Assembly (NCBI GenBank): GCA_900550835.1
Contig: URTP01000038.1
Location: forward strand, 1 to 14,369
From: an uncultured Collinsella sp.
Lineage (GTDB): Bacteria > Actinomycetota > Coriobacteriia > Coriobacteriales > Coriobacteriaceae
Direction: 5' to 3'
DNA: 14,369 bases
Shown: positions 6,110 to 14,057 of the stretch, in pieces
Numbering within the stretch: the stretch's first letter is position 1
How the letters are laid out: each line of letters begins with the position of its first letter
The notes under the pieces: generated by a model
What the model was told of the DNA's origin: nothing
Database searches by the model: none
Seen by the model: only the letters and a program-made list of their open reading frames with translations
Translations under genes and position numbers: made by a program

Positions 6110-8409
6110 GTGCGACCGAGCGCGAGCACGTGATGCCTCCGCGGCCCCTGATGCCGTGGACGATAGCTCTGTGTGTCGGCATGTGCGTGGGCTGCGCCCT
6201 GGTGCTTAACGTGGCCGCTGATGCGCTACTGGGGGAGCAGGCGCCAGCGTTCGGGCCGCTATGGGCTATTCCCGTTGCGGCGGCGATATTCGTTGTGCTG
6301 GCTCAATCTTGTGCGCGGCTTGCCCCTTTGAAGCGGTGGCTGTATGCCGCGTCCGTCGGTCTCGTGGCGGGAGCGGTCGTCTCGGCGTGGTGGGCTGTGG
6401 GTGCGCTCAGCGCTTCGAAGGCGCTCGACGGTCGAGCGGCAAGCGGTCTCGAGTTTGTCGTGCAGGGTGATCCATCCATAAACGACGACGTGTATTCCTA
6501 TACCTGCGATGCACGCGCGGACGGTAAGAACTTGGCAACGGTTCGCCTATCGTGTGATCGTGAGCTCAAGGTCGGGGCGCACGTGCGTGTTATCGGTCGC
6601 GTTTCACGTTTTGAGAACGATGCGTATGGACGATCGCGCGTGCTCCGAGGCGAGGTGCGCAAGGTTAAAGCCGTTCGGATTGTGTCGGTCGATGAGGGCT
6701 CTTCGGGGCCGCTGCTTCGGCTGCGAAATGGGCTGCTTGCTTCCATCGCGCCTGCGACCGACCCGGCGCGTGCGCTCATAGCCGGTGTCGTCTGCGGTCG
6801 TTCGGCCGAGCTGCGCGCCCAGCCGGCGGGCGACTGGTTTTCGGTGACGGGAACGGCGCATCTTATCGCCGTCTCGGGCAGCCATTTGGCTATCGTGGGG
6901 TTTGTAATCGAGGGTTTATTGCAAAAGACTCGGTGCTCACGTGGTCTTCAGCGGGCGATACTGGCGATAACGCTTGTGGGCTACGCTGCCTTTACGGGCG
7001 CGTCCCCCTCGGCCGTTCGTGCGTGCTGCATGGTGTTCGTGACGCTTGTCGTAAACGGCGCGGGGCGTCGCCGGCACGGACTTTCGGCACTCTTCGTAAC
7101 CATATCCATCTTTGTGCTACTGCGGCCGACGGTGCTGTTCGAGATGGGCTTTCAGCTTTCATGTGCCAGCGTCTTTGCCATCCTGTGCTTTTGCCCGTAC
7201 GCCACCTACGCTTTGGGTGAGCTGGGTGTGCCATCGGGCATTGCCGGCATGCTCTCCGTCACGCTGTGCTCGCAGTTGGCGACGCTCCCCATTACCATTC
7301 CTGCCTTCGGTACGTTCTCGCTCATTGCTCCGTTGGCAAATGCGGTCATCGGTCCGGTGGTGAGCGTACTGCTTGCTGTGTCCATCGTGCTGGTTCCCTT
7401 TTCGCTCGTGGGACCGTTGCGGACTTGGGCGCTCGTTGTGCCCGTGATTGCCGCCCGTTGCGCGCTGTTTTTCGAGCAGCTGTTTGCCGCCGTGCCGGGT
7501 GCATCCGTGAGCGTGCCGCCCGATAGCATGTGGATTTACCTAGTGCCGTGTTTGCTGGCGGTTCTGCTTGTCCGGTGGCCGCGTCCCCGTGCACGTCCTA
7601 TGGCGGTGGGGCTTGCATGCCTGGTGCTCTTGGCTGCGATTCCGTACGTCTACTGGGATCGATTCGCTCCGCCTTCGGTGACGGTGCTCGATGTGGGCCA
7701 GGCCGATGCGATTCTTATCCGCCAGGGCGGCGCAGTAGCACTCGTCGACTGCGGACTCGACGAGCGCGTGGTGGCGGCGTTGGTCCGCAATAACGTGCAC
7801 CATATCGATGCCGTCTTTGTGACGCATTGGGATGAGGACCACTGGGGTGGTCTGCCTGCCGTGCTCGAACAGTTTTCGGTCGGAACGATTGCCGTGGCGG
7901 CGGATGCGCTGGAGGATGCTCCTGCCGAGGTATTGAACCGACCTGGCGTGGAGTATCGGCAGGTGCGCCGTGGGGATACGGTCGATATCGGCTCATTTTG
8001 CGCCCGCGTGATGTGGCCGTTCGAGTCCGTGGATGGCGAGGGAAATGAGGACTCGCTTGTCCTGCTGCTCTCTTATGTTCAGGAAGGCAAGGGCCTGCGC
8101 ATACTTCTCACCGGTGATGCCGAGCTCGACCAAGAACGGGAATTCGTGCAGGAGGTGGGGGATATCGATGTCCTTAAACTTGGGCATCACGGCTCCAAGG
8201 TTTCAGTCGATGGTAAATTGCTGGACATCCTGAAGCCCGAGCTTTCTCTCGCAAGCGCCGGTGAGGGGAATCGATACGGCCATCCGTCCGATGCCTGCAT
8301 CGATGCCGTTAAGGAAGCGGGTGGTGTGTTCGCGTGTACCATCGAACACGGCGACATTACCGTCACACCGACTGCGAATGGCTTTGCGATGCGATGCCAG
8401 CGACCGTGA
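6106..8409 (+). CDS. comEC: Competence DNA channel ComEC/Rec2
   Basis: Polytopic membrane protein that passes one DNA strand into the cell; its C-terminal metallo-beta-lactamase-like domain probably degrades the other. The 767 residues begin with three hydrophobic segments (about 16-100), then a soluble OB-fold-like region (about 110-210). The ComEC core follows, with AHLIAVSGSHLAIV (251-264) and several further membrane segments up to about 520. The C-terminal domain has LDVGQADAIL (528-537), H574-W-D576-E-D578-H579, TGD (669-671) and LGHHGSK (692-698). Metal-binding residues look intact, so this is a complete protein. ATG 6106 overlaps the comEA TGA, giving translational coupling. An in-frame TTG at 6094 is rejected because it lies within comEA with no ribosome site. 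Confidence 0.95.
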   Translation: MSATEREHVMPPRPLMPWTIALCVGMCVGCALVLNVAADALLGEQAPAFGPLWAIPVAAAIFVVLAQSCARLAPLKRWLYAASVGLVAGAVVSAWWAVGALSASKALDGRAASGLEFVVQGDPSINDDVYSYTCDARADGKNLATVRLSCDRELKVGAHVRVIGRVSRFENDAYGRSRVLRGEVRKVKAVRIVSVDEGSSGPLLRLRNGLLASIAPATDPARALIAGVVCGRSAELRAQPAGDWFSVTGTAHLIAVSGSHLAIVGFVIEGLLQKTRCSRGLQRAILAITLVGYAAFTGASPSAVRACCMVFVTLVVNGAGRRRHGLSALFVTISIFVLLRPTVLFEMGFQLSCASVFAILCFCPYATYALGELGVPSGIAGMLSVTLCSQLATLPITIPAFGTFSLIAPLANAVIGPVVSVLLAVSIVLVPFSLVGPLRTWALVVPVIAARCALFFEQLFAAVPGASVSVPPDSMWIYLVPCLLAVLLVRWPRPRARPMAVGLACLVLLAAIPYVYWDRFAPPSVTVLDVGQADAILIRQGGAVALVDCGLDERVVAALVRNNVHHIDAVFVTHWDEDHWGGLPAVLEQFSVGTIAVAADALEDAPAEVLNRPGVEYRQVRRGDTVDIGSFCARVMWPFESVDGEGNEDSLVLLLSYVQEGKGLRILLTGDAELDQEREFVQEVGDIDVLKLGHHGSKVSVDGKLLDILKPELSLASAGEGNRYGHPSDACIDAVKEAGGVFACTIEHGDITVTPTANGFAMRCQRP

Positions 8410-8417
8410 CGACGTCG

Positions 8418-8447
8418 TTGGCGTGTGGTGGGCTCCTGGGCTAGAAT
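8418..8447 (+). promoter_or_regulatory. holA promoter
   Basis: TTGGCG (8418-8423), an 18-base spacer and TAGAAT (8442-8447) form a plausible housekeeping promoter just after comEC. A transcript would begin near 8454 and give a leader of about 34 bases containing the holA ribosome site. This separates essential holA from competence expression. Confidence 0.55.
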
Positions 8448-8487
8448 GGCACGGAACGAATACGAAGGCCTGCGGGAGGGGAGCGCA

Positions 8488-9450
8488 ATGTCCGAAACCG
8501 GTTTGCTGCCGGCATATCTGATCGTCGGTACCGACGGAGTTAAGCGCGACCACGCCGTCTCGCGTATGAAAGCGCGTCTGGAAAAATCGGGTATGGTCGA
8601 GTTCAACCTCGACGAGCGAGACATGACCAAGGACCCCGATATCGAGTCCATTATCGGATCGCTCAACACCTTTCCGATGGGCAGCGAGTTTCGTCTGGTA
8701 ATCCTCGATGGCTGCTCAAAGCTCGCCAAGGCGGTCTCGGAGCCGCTCGTTGGGTATCTGGCGAGTCCCAGCCCAACAACGGTCTGCCTCATCATCGCCG
8801 ACTCACTTGCCAAGAATACGCGCCTGTATAAGGCAATCGCCAAGATCGACAAGAAGGCTATCGTCGATTGCTCGGGTACCAAGCGCTGGGAACTGCCTCG
8901 CCGTGTTCAGCAGATGGCGACGCAGCGCGGTAAGTCGATTTCGACGGCGGCCGCCGAGGAGCTCGTCTCGCGTTCGGGCGAAAACACGCGCATGCTCGAT
9001 AACGACTTGGCTAAGCTTGCCCAGATGGTCGAGTCGCCCCAGATTGAACTTGCCGATGTTGAGCGCTGGATTGTACGTACGGCCGAGGTCCAACCCTGGG
9101 ACTTCCTCAACGCCGTCTCGGCTCGCGATATGCGGCGTTCGCTCGAGCTCTTTAAGCTCCTGCCCTCCAAGAGCTACGTGTGGACTTACACATTGCTGTG
9201 CGGTCGCATTCGCGAGCTTATCGTCGCCAAGGCGCTCGACGCGCGTGGGCAGGGTCGCGAGCTGGCCGCAACGCTCAAGCTCCAGTCCTGGCAGGTCAAG
9301 AATCACCTTACTTGGGCGCGTCGTTTTTCGATGACCGAGCTCGTCGCAGCGCTCGAGGGTGCCGTTGATGTGGAGCTCGCGCTCAAGGGTTCGGCCGATT
9401 CTCAGACGGCGCTTTTGCTCTGGATTACGAACATCTTGAGAAAATCGTGA
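8488..9450 (+). CDS. holA: DNA polymerase III, delta subunit
   Basis: The delta subunit of the clamp loader, which opens the sliding clamp during replication. The 320-residue length and architecture fit bacterial HolA: an AAA+-like N-terminus starting LLPAYLIVGTDGVKRDHAVSRM (6-27), a beta-strand/helix run with FRLVILDGCSKLAK (68-81) and TTVCLIIADSLAKNTRLYKAI (97-117), VDCSGTKRWELPRRVQQMA (127-144), the helical lid with LVSRSGENTRMLDNDLAKLA (159-178), and a C-terminal collar helix bundle with KSYVWTYTLLCGRIREL (228-244). No nucleotide-binding P-loop is present, as expected for delta. ATG 8488 has GGAGG at 8475-8479, 8 bases away; the frame is open upstream to a GTG at 8425, but that precedes the promoter -10. 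comEC-holA-rpsT order is widely conserved. Confidence 0.92.
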   Translation: MSETGLLPAYLIVGTDGVKRDHAVSRMKARLEKSGMVEFNLDERDMTKDPDIESIIGSLNTFPMGSEFRLVILDGCSKLAKAVSEPLVGYLASPSPTTVCLIIADSLAKNTRLYKAIAKIDKKAIVDCSGTKRWELPRRVQQMATQRGKSISTAAAEELVSRSGENTRMLDNDLAKLAQMVESPQIELADVERWIVRTAEVQPWDFLNAVSARDMRRSLELFKLLPSKSYVWTYTLLCGRIRELIVAKALDARGQGRELAATLKLQSWQVKNHLTWARRFSMTELVAALEGAVDVELALKGSADSQTALLLWITNILRKS

Positions 9451-9499
9451 TGATACCTGCCTATTTGACAAATTCGTTCTATCCCTTTGAGGGGGAGCG

Positions 9500-9508
9500 T
9501 GCTATAGT
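9500..9508 (+). promoter_or_regulatory. rpsT promoter, extended -10
   Basis: TGCTATAGT is an extended -10 (TGn + TATAGT at 9503-9508), 76 bases before the rpsT start. Nothing resembling a -35 lies at 16-18 bases; a perfect TTGACA at 9465-9470 is 32 bases away, too far to pair with it. Transcription would begin near 9515, giving a leader of about 69 bases. Confidence 0.5.
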
Positions 9509-9518
9509 AGGCGCTTGC

Positions 9519-9556
9519 ATGACCTCACCGTGTCTCAGAGGTGTCATACATTTTTT
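9519..9556 (+). promoter_or_regulatory. rpsT leader hairpin followed by T6
   Basis: ATGAC (9519-9523) pairs with GTCAT (9543-9547), and CTC (9524-9526) with GAG (9538-9540), leaving a two-base bulge. ACCTC/GAGGT (9522-9526 with 9538-9542) is an alternative inner pairing. ACA then TTTTTT (9551-9556) follow. The layout resembles a weak leader attenuator, or a fold recognised by S20 for autoregulation. Confidence 0.4.
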
Positions 9557-9583
9557 GCAAGGAACTCGAAAGGAACTCCAGAA

Positions 9584-9850
9584 GTGGCAAACATCAAGTC
9601 TCAGAAGAAGCGTATCCGCACCAATGAGGCAGCTCGCATGCGTAACAAGGCTGTCAAGTCCGAGCTCAAGACGCTGACCAAGCACGTCCAGTCCGCCGTC
9701 GCCGAGGGCGACGCCGAGAAGGCCCAGGCTGCCCTCAAGACCGTCACCAAGCGTCTCGACATGGCTGCCGCCAAGCATGTTATCCACAAGAACCAGGCTT
9801 CCAACCGCAAGTCCGGTCTTGCCAAGCTCGTGAACAGCATCAACGCCTAA
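9584..9850 (+). CDS. rpsT: 30S ribosomal protein S20
   Basis: Primary 16S rRNA-binding protein of the small subunit. The 88 residues begin MANIKSQKKRIRTNEAARMRNKAVKSELKTL, the recognisable S20 N-terminus rich in Lys/Arg, and continue as long helices to the conserved VIHKNQASNRKSGLAKLVNSI near the C-terminus. The start is GTG 9584 with AAGGA at 9570-9574, 9 bases away; the frame is open upstream, but only the GTG gives the family N-terminus. AAGGAACTC occurs twice (9559-9567 and 9570-9578), so two ribosome-binding sequences lie in tandem. A non-ATG start is also used by E. coli rpsT, where it matters for autoregulation. Adjacent codons are biased as expected for a highly expressed gene. Confidence 0.95.
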   Translation: MANIKSQKKRIRTNEAARMRNKAVKSELKTLTKHVQSAVAEGDAEKAQAALKTVTKRLDMAAAKHVIHKNQASNRKSGLAKLVNSINA

Positions 9851-9884
9851 GTTGTAAATTTCACACCACACAGATTACGCGCAT

Positions 9885-9921
9885 AAATGGAGCCTGTTTT
9901 ATGGAACAGGCTCCATTTTTT
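9885..9921 (+). terminator. Intrinsic terminator after rpsT
   Basis: A perfect 14-bp stem (9885-9898 with 9905-9918, core ATGGAGCCTGTT) with a 6-base loop runs into TTTTTT (9916-9921). It ends the rpsT transcript 34 bases after the stop codon. Confidence 0.95.
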
Positions 9922-9924
9922 GTA

Positions 9925-9939
9925 CCGCTCGGGTAAGAT
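9925..9939 (+). promoter_or_regulatory. lepA promoter directly on the start codon (leaderless transcript)
   Basis: TAAGAT (9934-9939) follows CCGCTCGGG, and the same 11 bases CCGCTCGGGTA recur at the dnaJ promoter (14043-14053). The lepA ATG is at 9947, exactly where a start site 7-8 bases after this -10 would fall. A strong terminator lies just upstream, so lepA needs its own promoter. No convincing -35 is seen. Confidence 0.45.
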
Positions 9940-9946
9940 AGTCCGC

Positions 9947-11758
9947 ATGAATACTTCAATTGACATTTCCCACATCCGCAACTTCTCGATCGTTGCGCAT
10001 ATCGACCATGGCAAGTCCACGATCAGCGACCGCATCCTCGAGCTCACCCATACCGTCGACGAACGCGACATGGAGTCGCAGCTGCTCGACACCATGGATA
10101 TCGAGCGCGAGCGCGGCATTACGATCAAGTCCAATGCCGTCCGCGTTTCCTATGACGCCGACGATGGTGAGACGTATCAGTTCAATCTGATCGATACGCC
10201 GGGCCACGTTGACTTTACCTATGAGGTCTCGCGCTCGCTGGCAGCCTGTGAGGGCGCGGTACTCGTTGTCGACGCCACGCAGGGCGTCGAGGCGCAGACC
10301 GTTTCCAACGCGACGCTCGCCATGAACGCCAATCTGGACATTGTGCCGGCCATCAACAAGATCGACCTGCCCTCGGCCCATCCCGATGAGGTTAAGACCG
10401 AGATCGAGGATGACCTGGCGATCCCTGCCGATGATGCTGTGTGCGTCTCGGGCAAGACCGGCGAGGGCATTCACGATCTGCTGGAGTCCATTGTCTTTTT
10501 GATTTCGCCGCCTAAGGGCGATGCAAACGCTCCGCTCAAAGCGCTCATTTTGGATTCGTACTTTGACGAGTATCGCGGTGTGGTGGCTACGGTGCGCGTC
10601 TTCGATGGTTCCATCAAAAAGGGCGATACCCTGCTTATGATGCAAGCCAAGGGCGACTTTTTGGTCGATGGCGTGGGCGTCAAGCGTCCTGCCGAGACTC
10701 CGGTCGACGCGCTGACGGTCGGCGAGGTCGGATATGTGGTCACGGGCTTGAAGGATCCCGAGGCCGTTCGCGTGGGCGATACCCTTACGTGGGCGTCGAA
10801 CCCCTGCCCCGAGCCGCTTCCCGGTTATCGCGAGGCCAAGCCCATGGTCTATACGGGCCTGTTCCCGATCGACAACAAGGACTACGAGAACCTGCGTGAC
10901 GCGCTCGATAAACTGCACGTCAACGACCCGTCGTTGGTGTGGGAGCCCGAGACCTCGGTGGCGCTCGGCTTTGGCTTCCGCGTGGGCTTCCTGGGCCTGC
11001 TGCACATGGAAGTTATCAAGGAACGCCTGGAGCGCGAGTTCAACCTGGACCTCATTGCCACGAGTCCCTCGGTTGACTATCACGTCTACAAGACCGACGG
11101 CGAAATGATCGATGTCCGCAGTCCGCAGGACCTTCCCGAGGCCACACGCATCGATCGTATCGAGGAACCCTACCTCAAGGCAAAGATCATCTGCCCGCCT
11201 GAGTACACGGGTGCCGTCATGCAGCTCGCCATCGAGCACCGCGGCGTCACGACCGACATGATCAACCTGACGAGCAAATCGGTCGAGATGCGCTTCGATA
11301 TGCCGCTCGCCGAGCTCATCTTGGACTTCTTCGATCAGCTCAAGAGCCGCACCAAGGGCTATGCCTCTCTCGACTACGAGTTCAACGAGTACCGTCCCTC
11401 CGAGCTCGTGAAGCTCGATATTTTGCTTTCGGGCGACGAGGTGGACGCGCTTTCGTTTATCGTCCATAAGGACAAGGCATATGGCCTGGCCCGTGGCCTG
11501 TGCGACAAGCTCAAGGAGATCATCCCGCGTCAGCTGTTCGAGGTGCCCATCCAGGGTGCTATCGGCAACAAAATCATCGCCCGTTCCACCGTCAAGGCGC
11601 GTCGCAAGGACGTTCTTGCTAAGTGCTACGGCGGCGATATCTCGCGTAAGCGCAAGCTGCTCGAGAAGCAGAAAGAGGGCAAGAAGCGTATGAAGGCCAT
11701 CGGATCGGTCGAGGTCCCGCAGGAGGCGTTTATGGCGATCCTCAAGGTGGACGAGTAG
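9947..11758 (+). CDS. lepA: Elongation factor 4 (LepA), ribosome back-translocating GTPase
   Basis: Membrane-associated translational GTPase acting on the ribosome during stress and 30S biogenesis. The 603 residues carry all GTPase motifs: AHIDHGKST (17-25), RERGITIK (54-61), DTPGH (83-87), NKID (137-140) and SGKTG (168-172). EF-G-like domains II, III and V follow, then the LepA-specific C-terminal domain with CYGGDISRKRKLLEKQKEGKKRMK. Start: ATG 9947 gives MNTSIDISHIRNFSIVAHIDHGKS, the family N-terminus. An upstream in-frame ATG at 9887 lies in the rpsT terminator stem and cannot be the start. No Shine-Dalgarno precedes ATG 9947, consistent with a leaderless message. dusB follows after 4 bases. 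Confidence 0.97.
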   Translation: MNTSIDISHIRNFSIVAHIDHGKSTISDRILELTHTVDERDMESQLLDTMDIERERGITIKSNAVRVSYDADDGETYQFNLIDTPGHVDFTYEVSRSLAACEGAVLVVDATQGVEAQTVSNATLAMNANLDIVPAINKIDLPSAHPDEVKTEIEDDLAIPADDAVCVSGKTGEGIHDLLESIVFLISPPKGDANAPLKALILDSYFDEYRGVVATVRVFDGSIKKGDTLLMMQAKGDFLVDGVGVKRPAETPVDALTVGEVGYVVTGLKDPEAVRVGDTLTWASNPCPEPLPGYREAKPMVYTGLFPIDNKDYENLRDALDKLHVNDPSLVWEPETSVALGFGFRVGFLGLLHMEVIKERLEREFNLDLIATSPSVDYHVYKTDGEMIDVRSPQDLPEATRIDRIEEPYLKAKIICPPEYTGAVMQLAIEHRGVTTDMINLTSKSVEMRFDMPLAELILDFFDQLKSRTKGYASLDYEFNEYRPSELVKLDILLSGDEVDALSFIVHKDKAYGLARGLCDKLKEIIPRQLFEVPIQGAIGNKIIARSTVKARRKDVLAKCYGGDISRKRKLLEKQKEGKKRMKAIGSVEVPQEAFMAILKVDE

Positions 11759-11762
11759 GTCC

Positions 11763-12806
11763 ATGGCGCTTTCTGAATACAGCAAGCGGCTGCTGGGTGT
11801 CTATGCCGAGCAGCCGTTCCTTATGGCTCCCATGGCGGGCGTGACCGACCCCGCCTATCGCATCATGTGTCGCCGCCGCGGTGCCAACCTTGCCTACAGC
11901 GAGATGGTGAGCGTGGCGGGTCTTGCCTATGCCAGCAACAAGACCTGGCGCCTGGTGCTACCGGCCGACGAGGAGCAGCAGATTTGCGTGCAGCTCTTTG
12001 GCTCCAAGCCCGAGCAGTTTGCGAGCGCCGTCGCCGCCGTCGAGGAGCGCGTTGGCGATCGCCTGTCGCTCATCGATATCAATATGGCATGCCCCGCCCG
12101 CAAGGTTGTCACCAAGGGCGAGGGCTCGGCGCTCATGCGCACGCCCGACCTGGCGGAGAAGATCGTCGAGGCCACGGTTGGCGCGGCGCACGTGCCCGTG
12201 ACCGTCAAGATTCGCAAGGGCTTTTATGCCGAGGACCGCAATGCCGCGACATTTGCCCAGATGCTTGAGAGTGCAGGGGCTGCCGCAGTCGCCGTGCATG
12301 GTCGTTGCGCCACGCAGCTCTACACGGGCCAGGCCGATTGGTCGGTCGTCGATGAGGTTGCCGACGCTGTCGAGATTCCCGTGATTGGTTCGGGCGATGT
12401 GTTCTCGGCCGAGGACGCTGCTGAGCATCTGCACGGCTCGGGTGCCAGCGCGGTGTTTATCGCGCGCGGCATCTACGGCAATCCGTGGGTGTTCGGCGAT
12501 GCCCGAGCCCTTGCACTCGATGGCACGCCGGTTCCTTCTCGCTCCTCGGTCGAGCGCCTGGAGGCTCTGCGCGAGCACCTGACGTTGACGCACGAGCTTC
12601 TGCCGCTCATGTCGCGTGCTCGCACGTACGCAAGCTGGTACTTAAAGGGCATGCCCCATGCCGCCGCCTGGCGCGCTCAGGTGGTGCGTTGCTCTACGTA
12701 CGAGGAGTTCATGTCGCTGGTCGATGATATCGAGCGCGATGTGGTGGCCTGTGAGGCCGCGCTTGCCGCCGTCGAGTCGGTGCCTGCTCATCCGCTGGAG
12801 GCCTAA
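11763..12806 (+). CDS. dusB: tRNA-dihydrouridine synthase (Dus family)
   Basis: FMN enzyme that reduces uridines in the tRNA D-loop. The 347 residues have APMAGVTDPAYR (22-33), SEMVSVAGLAY (46-56), QLFGSKPEQFA (78-87), DINMACPARKVVTKGEGSALM (105-125) with the catalytic C110, VTVKIRKGF (146-154), AVHGRCATQLYTGQADW (177-193), PVIGSGDVFSAEDA (206-219) and ARGIYGNPWVF (234-244). These FMN and tRNA-binding motifs are those of the DusB branch; the exact uridine position modified cannot be read from sequence. ATG 11763 comes 4 bases after the lepA stop, with only AAGGTGG at 11744-11750 as a distant ribosome site, so coupling to lepA is likely. hemW begins 2 bases after its stop. Confidence 0.94.
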   Translation: MALSEYSKRLLGVYAEQPFLMAPMAGVTDPAYRIMCRRRGANLAYSEMVSVAGLAYASNKTWRLVLPADEEQQICVQLFGSKPEQFASAVAAVEERVGDRLSLIDINMACPARKVVTKGEGSALMRTPDLAEKIVEATVGAAHVPVTVKIRKGFYAEDRNAATFAQMLESAGAAAVAVHGRCATQLYTGQADWSVVDEVADAVEIPVIGSGDVFSAEDAAEHLHGSGASAVFIARGIYGNPWVFGDARALALDGTPVPSRSSVERLEALREHLTLTHELLPLMSRARTYASWYLKGMPHAAAWRAQVVRCSTYEEFMSLVDDIERDVVACEAALAAVESVPAHPLEA

Positions 12807-12808
12807 CG

Positions 12809-14041
12809 GTGGCCGTTACCGCGCTGTACGTGCACGTGCCGTTTTGCGCTCAAAAGTGCCGGTACTGCGACTTTGACTCGCGCAGCTTTGCTGCGTGTGA
12901 TTTGGATGCCGCGCTTGATTCCTATTTTGAGCAGTTGTATGCGCGCCTCGATTCCTTTGGCGACGCCGGGGCGCTTGCGCAGGTCCGCACGGTCTATACT
13001 GGCGGCGGCACGCCGTCGCTGGCAGGGGAGCGCCTGGTGAAACTTGCCCGTCGTATCTCCATGTGGTGCAAGCCCGTTGAATTTACTTGCGAAGCCAATC
13101 CTGAGTCGCTGACCGCCGAGCTCGCCACCGCGCTTGCCGAGGCGGGTGTCACGCGCATCTCTCTGGGCGTGCAAACCCTCGACAATACCGAGCTGGCTGC
13201 TATTGGCCGCATTCACGATGCTAATCGGGCACTTGCGGCTATCGCGACGGTAAAGGACACTGGCCTCGATGTGTCGTGCGACCTTATGTGTGGCCTTCCC
13301 GGGCAGACGGCGGCGAGTTGGCAGCGCACGCTCGATGGCGTGTTGGCGGCGGCGCCTCATCATGTGTCGGTCTACCCGCTCACGCTCGAGGAGGGCACGC
13401 CACTCTATCGCATGGCGTGCCGTGACGAGTCGCTCGAGCCTGATGAGGATTTTCAGGCCGCCTGCATGGATGTGGCACGCGAGCTCCTGGGTGCCGCCGG
13501 CTATCACCCGTATGAGGTGGCGAGCTACGCGCTCGATGGGCATGAATGTGCCCATAATATCGCCTACTGGACTGGTCGGGGCTACCTGGGCCTGGGTCGT
13601 TCTGCCGCGGGCATGCTCGACGACGAGGATTTCGACCGCTTGGCTGGACTGTTTCCCGGCGTGGCTCCCCGTGGTGACTTTCACCGCGTGCGTTTGGTAC
13701 AACGCGACGATGCCGCGACGATGTTTGATGCCGAGTATCTGTCGCGGCGCGAGGCGGCGGCCGAGGACCTGATGCTCGCTTGTCGCATGACGCGCGGTGT
13801 TGATTCCGACCTGTTGGTTCGCGCGTCTCGTGTCATCCCTGCCGATGAACTGGCAGCGGCTTGTGATCGCGCTCTTGAGCTTGGGCTTGCCACTTGGGTG
13901 CCCGAGCACGGTGATACCCATGCGGGGCCTATCGCCTCTGTCGATGTCATCGCTGGCCGCACCTGTGCCCGTCTGGCGCCGACCCATCTGGGCTGGCTCG
14001 ATGGAAATGTTCTGTTCGAGCTGTTTTGGGATCTAGCTTAG
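12809..14041 (+). CDS. hemW: Radical SAM heme chaperone HemW (HemN-like)
   Basis: A radical SAM protein of the HemW family, thought to deliver heme rather than to oxidise coproporphyrinogen. The 410 residues open with YVHVPFCAQKCRYCDF (7-22): C13-x3-C17-x2-C20 ligates the [4Fe-4S] cluster, with the aromatic Y19. GGGTPS (65-70), CEANPES (94-100), ISLGVQTLD (117-125), CDLMCGLPGQT (157-167), VSVYPLTLEEGTPLY (187-201) and HNIAYWTGRGYLGLG (249-263) follow, then the HemW C-terminal domain. GTG 12809 has a strong GGAGG at 12797-12801, 7 bases away. It forms the end of lepA-dusB-hemW. Older annotations may call it coproporphyrinogen III oxidase, which the shortened N-terminus argues against. Confidence 0.94.
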   Translation: MAVTALYVHVPFCAQKCRYCDFDSRSFAACDLDAALDSYFEQLYARLDSFGDAGALAQVRTVYTGGGTPSLAGERLVKLARRISMWCKPVEFTCEANPESLTAELATALAEAGVTRISLGVQTLDNTELAAIGRIHDANRALAAIATVKDTGLDVSCDLMCGLPGQTAASWQRTLDGVLAAAPHHVSVYPLTLEEGTPLYRMACRDESLEPDEDFQAACMDVARELLGAAGYHPYEVASYALDGHECAHNIAYWTGRGYLGLGRSAAGMLDDEDFDRLAGLFPGVAPRGDFHRVRLVQRDDAATMFDAEYLSRREAAAEDLMLACRMTRGVDSDLLVRASRVIPADELAAACDRALELGLATWVPEHGDTHAGPIASVDVIAGRTCARLAPTHLGWLDGNVLFELFWDLA

Positions 14042-14042
14042 G

Positions 14043-14057
14043 CCGCTCGGGTAGAAT
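14043..14057 (+). promoter_or_regulatory. dnaJ promoter
   Basis: CCGCTCGGGTAGAAT places a TAGAAT -10 (14052-14057) immediately after hemW. It shares its first 11 bases with the lepA promoter. A weak TTGGGA (14026-14031) is 20 bases upstream, within hemW. A transcript from about 14064 would give a leader of about 36 bases with GGAGG at 14086-14090. No CIRCE repeat (TTAGCACTC/GAGTGCTAA) is present in this gap. Confidence 0.45.

Noticed and set aside
9465..9470. Perfect TTGACA -35 sequence after holA
   Set aside because: No -10 lies 16-19 bases downstream; the TATAGT of rpsT is 32 bases away. It may be chance in an AT-richer gap.
9887..9946. Upstream ATG extending lepA by 20 residues
   Set aside because: The ATG lies in the stem of the rpsT terminator, has no ribosome site, and the added residues are not part of the LepA family N-terminus.
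9956..11785. A 609-codon open frame on the minus strand opposite lepA
   Set aside because: It mirrors the lepA codon pattern, has no recognisable domains, an Arg/His/Leu/Asp-rich composition typical of antisense frames in GC-rich genes, and no ribosome site. lepA is certain on the other strand.
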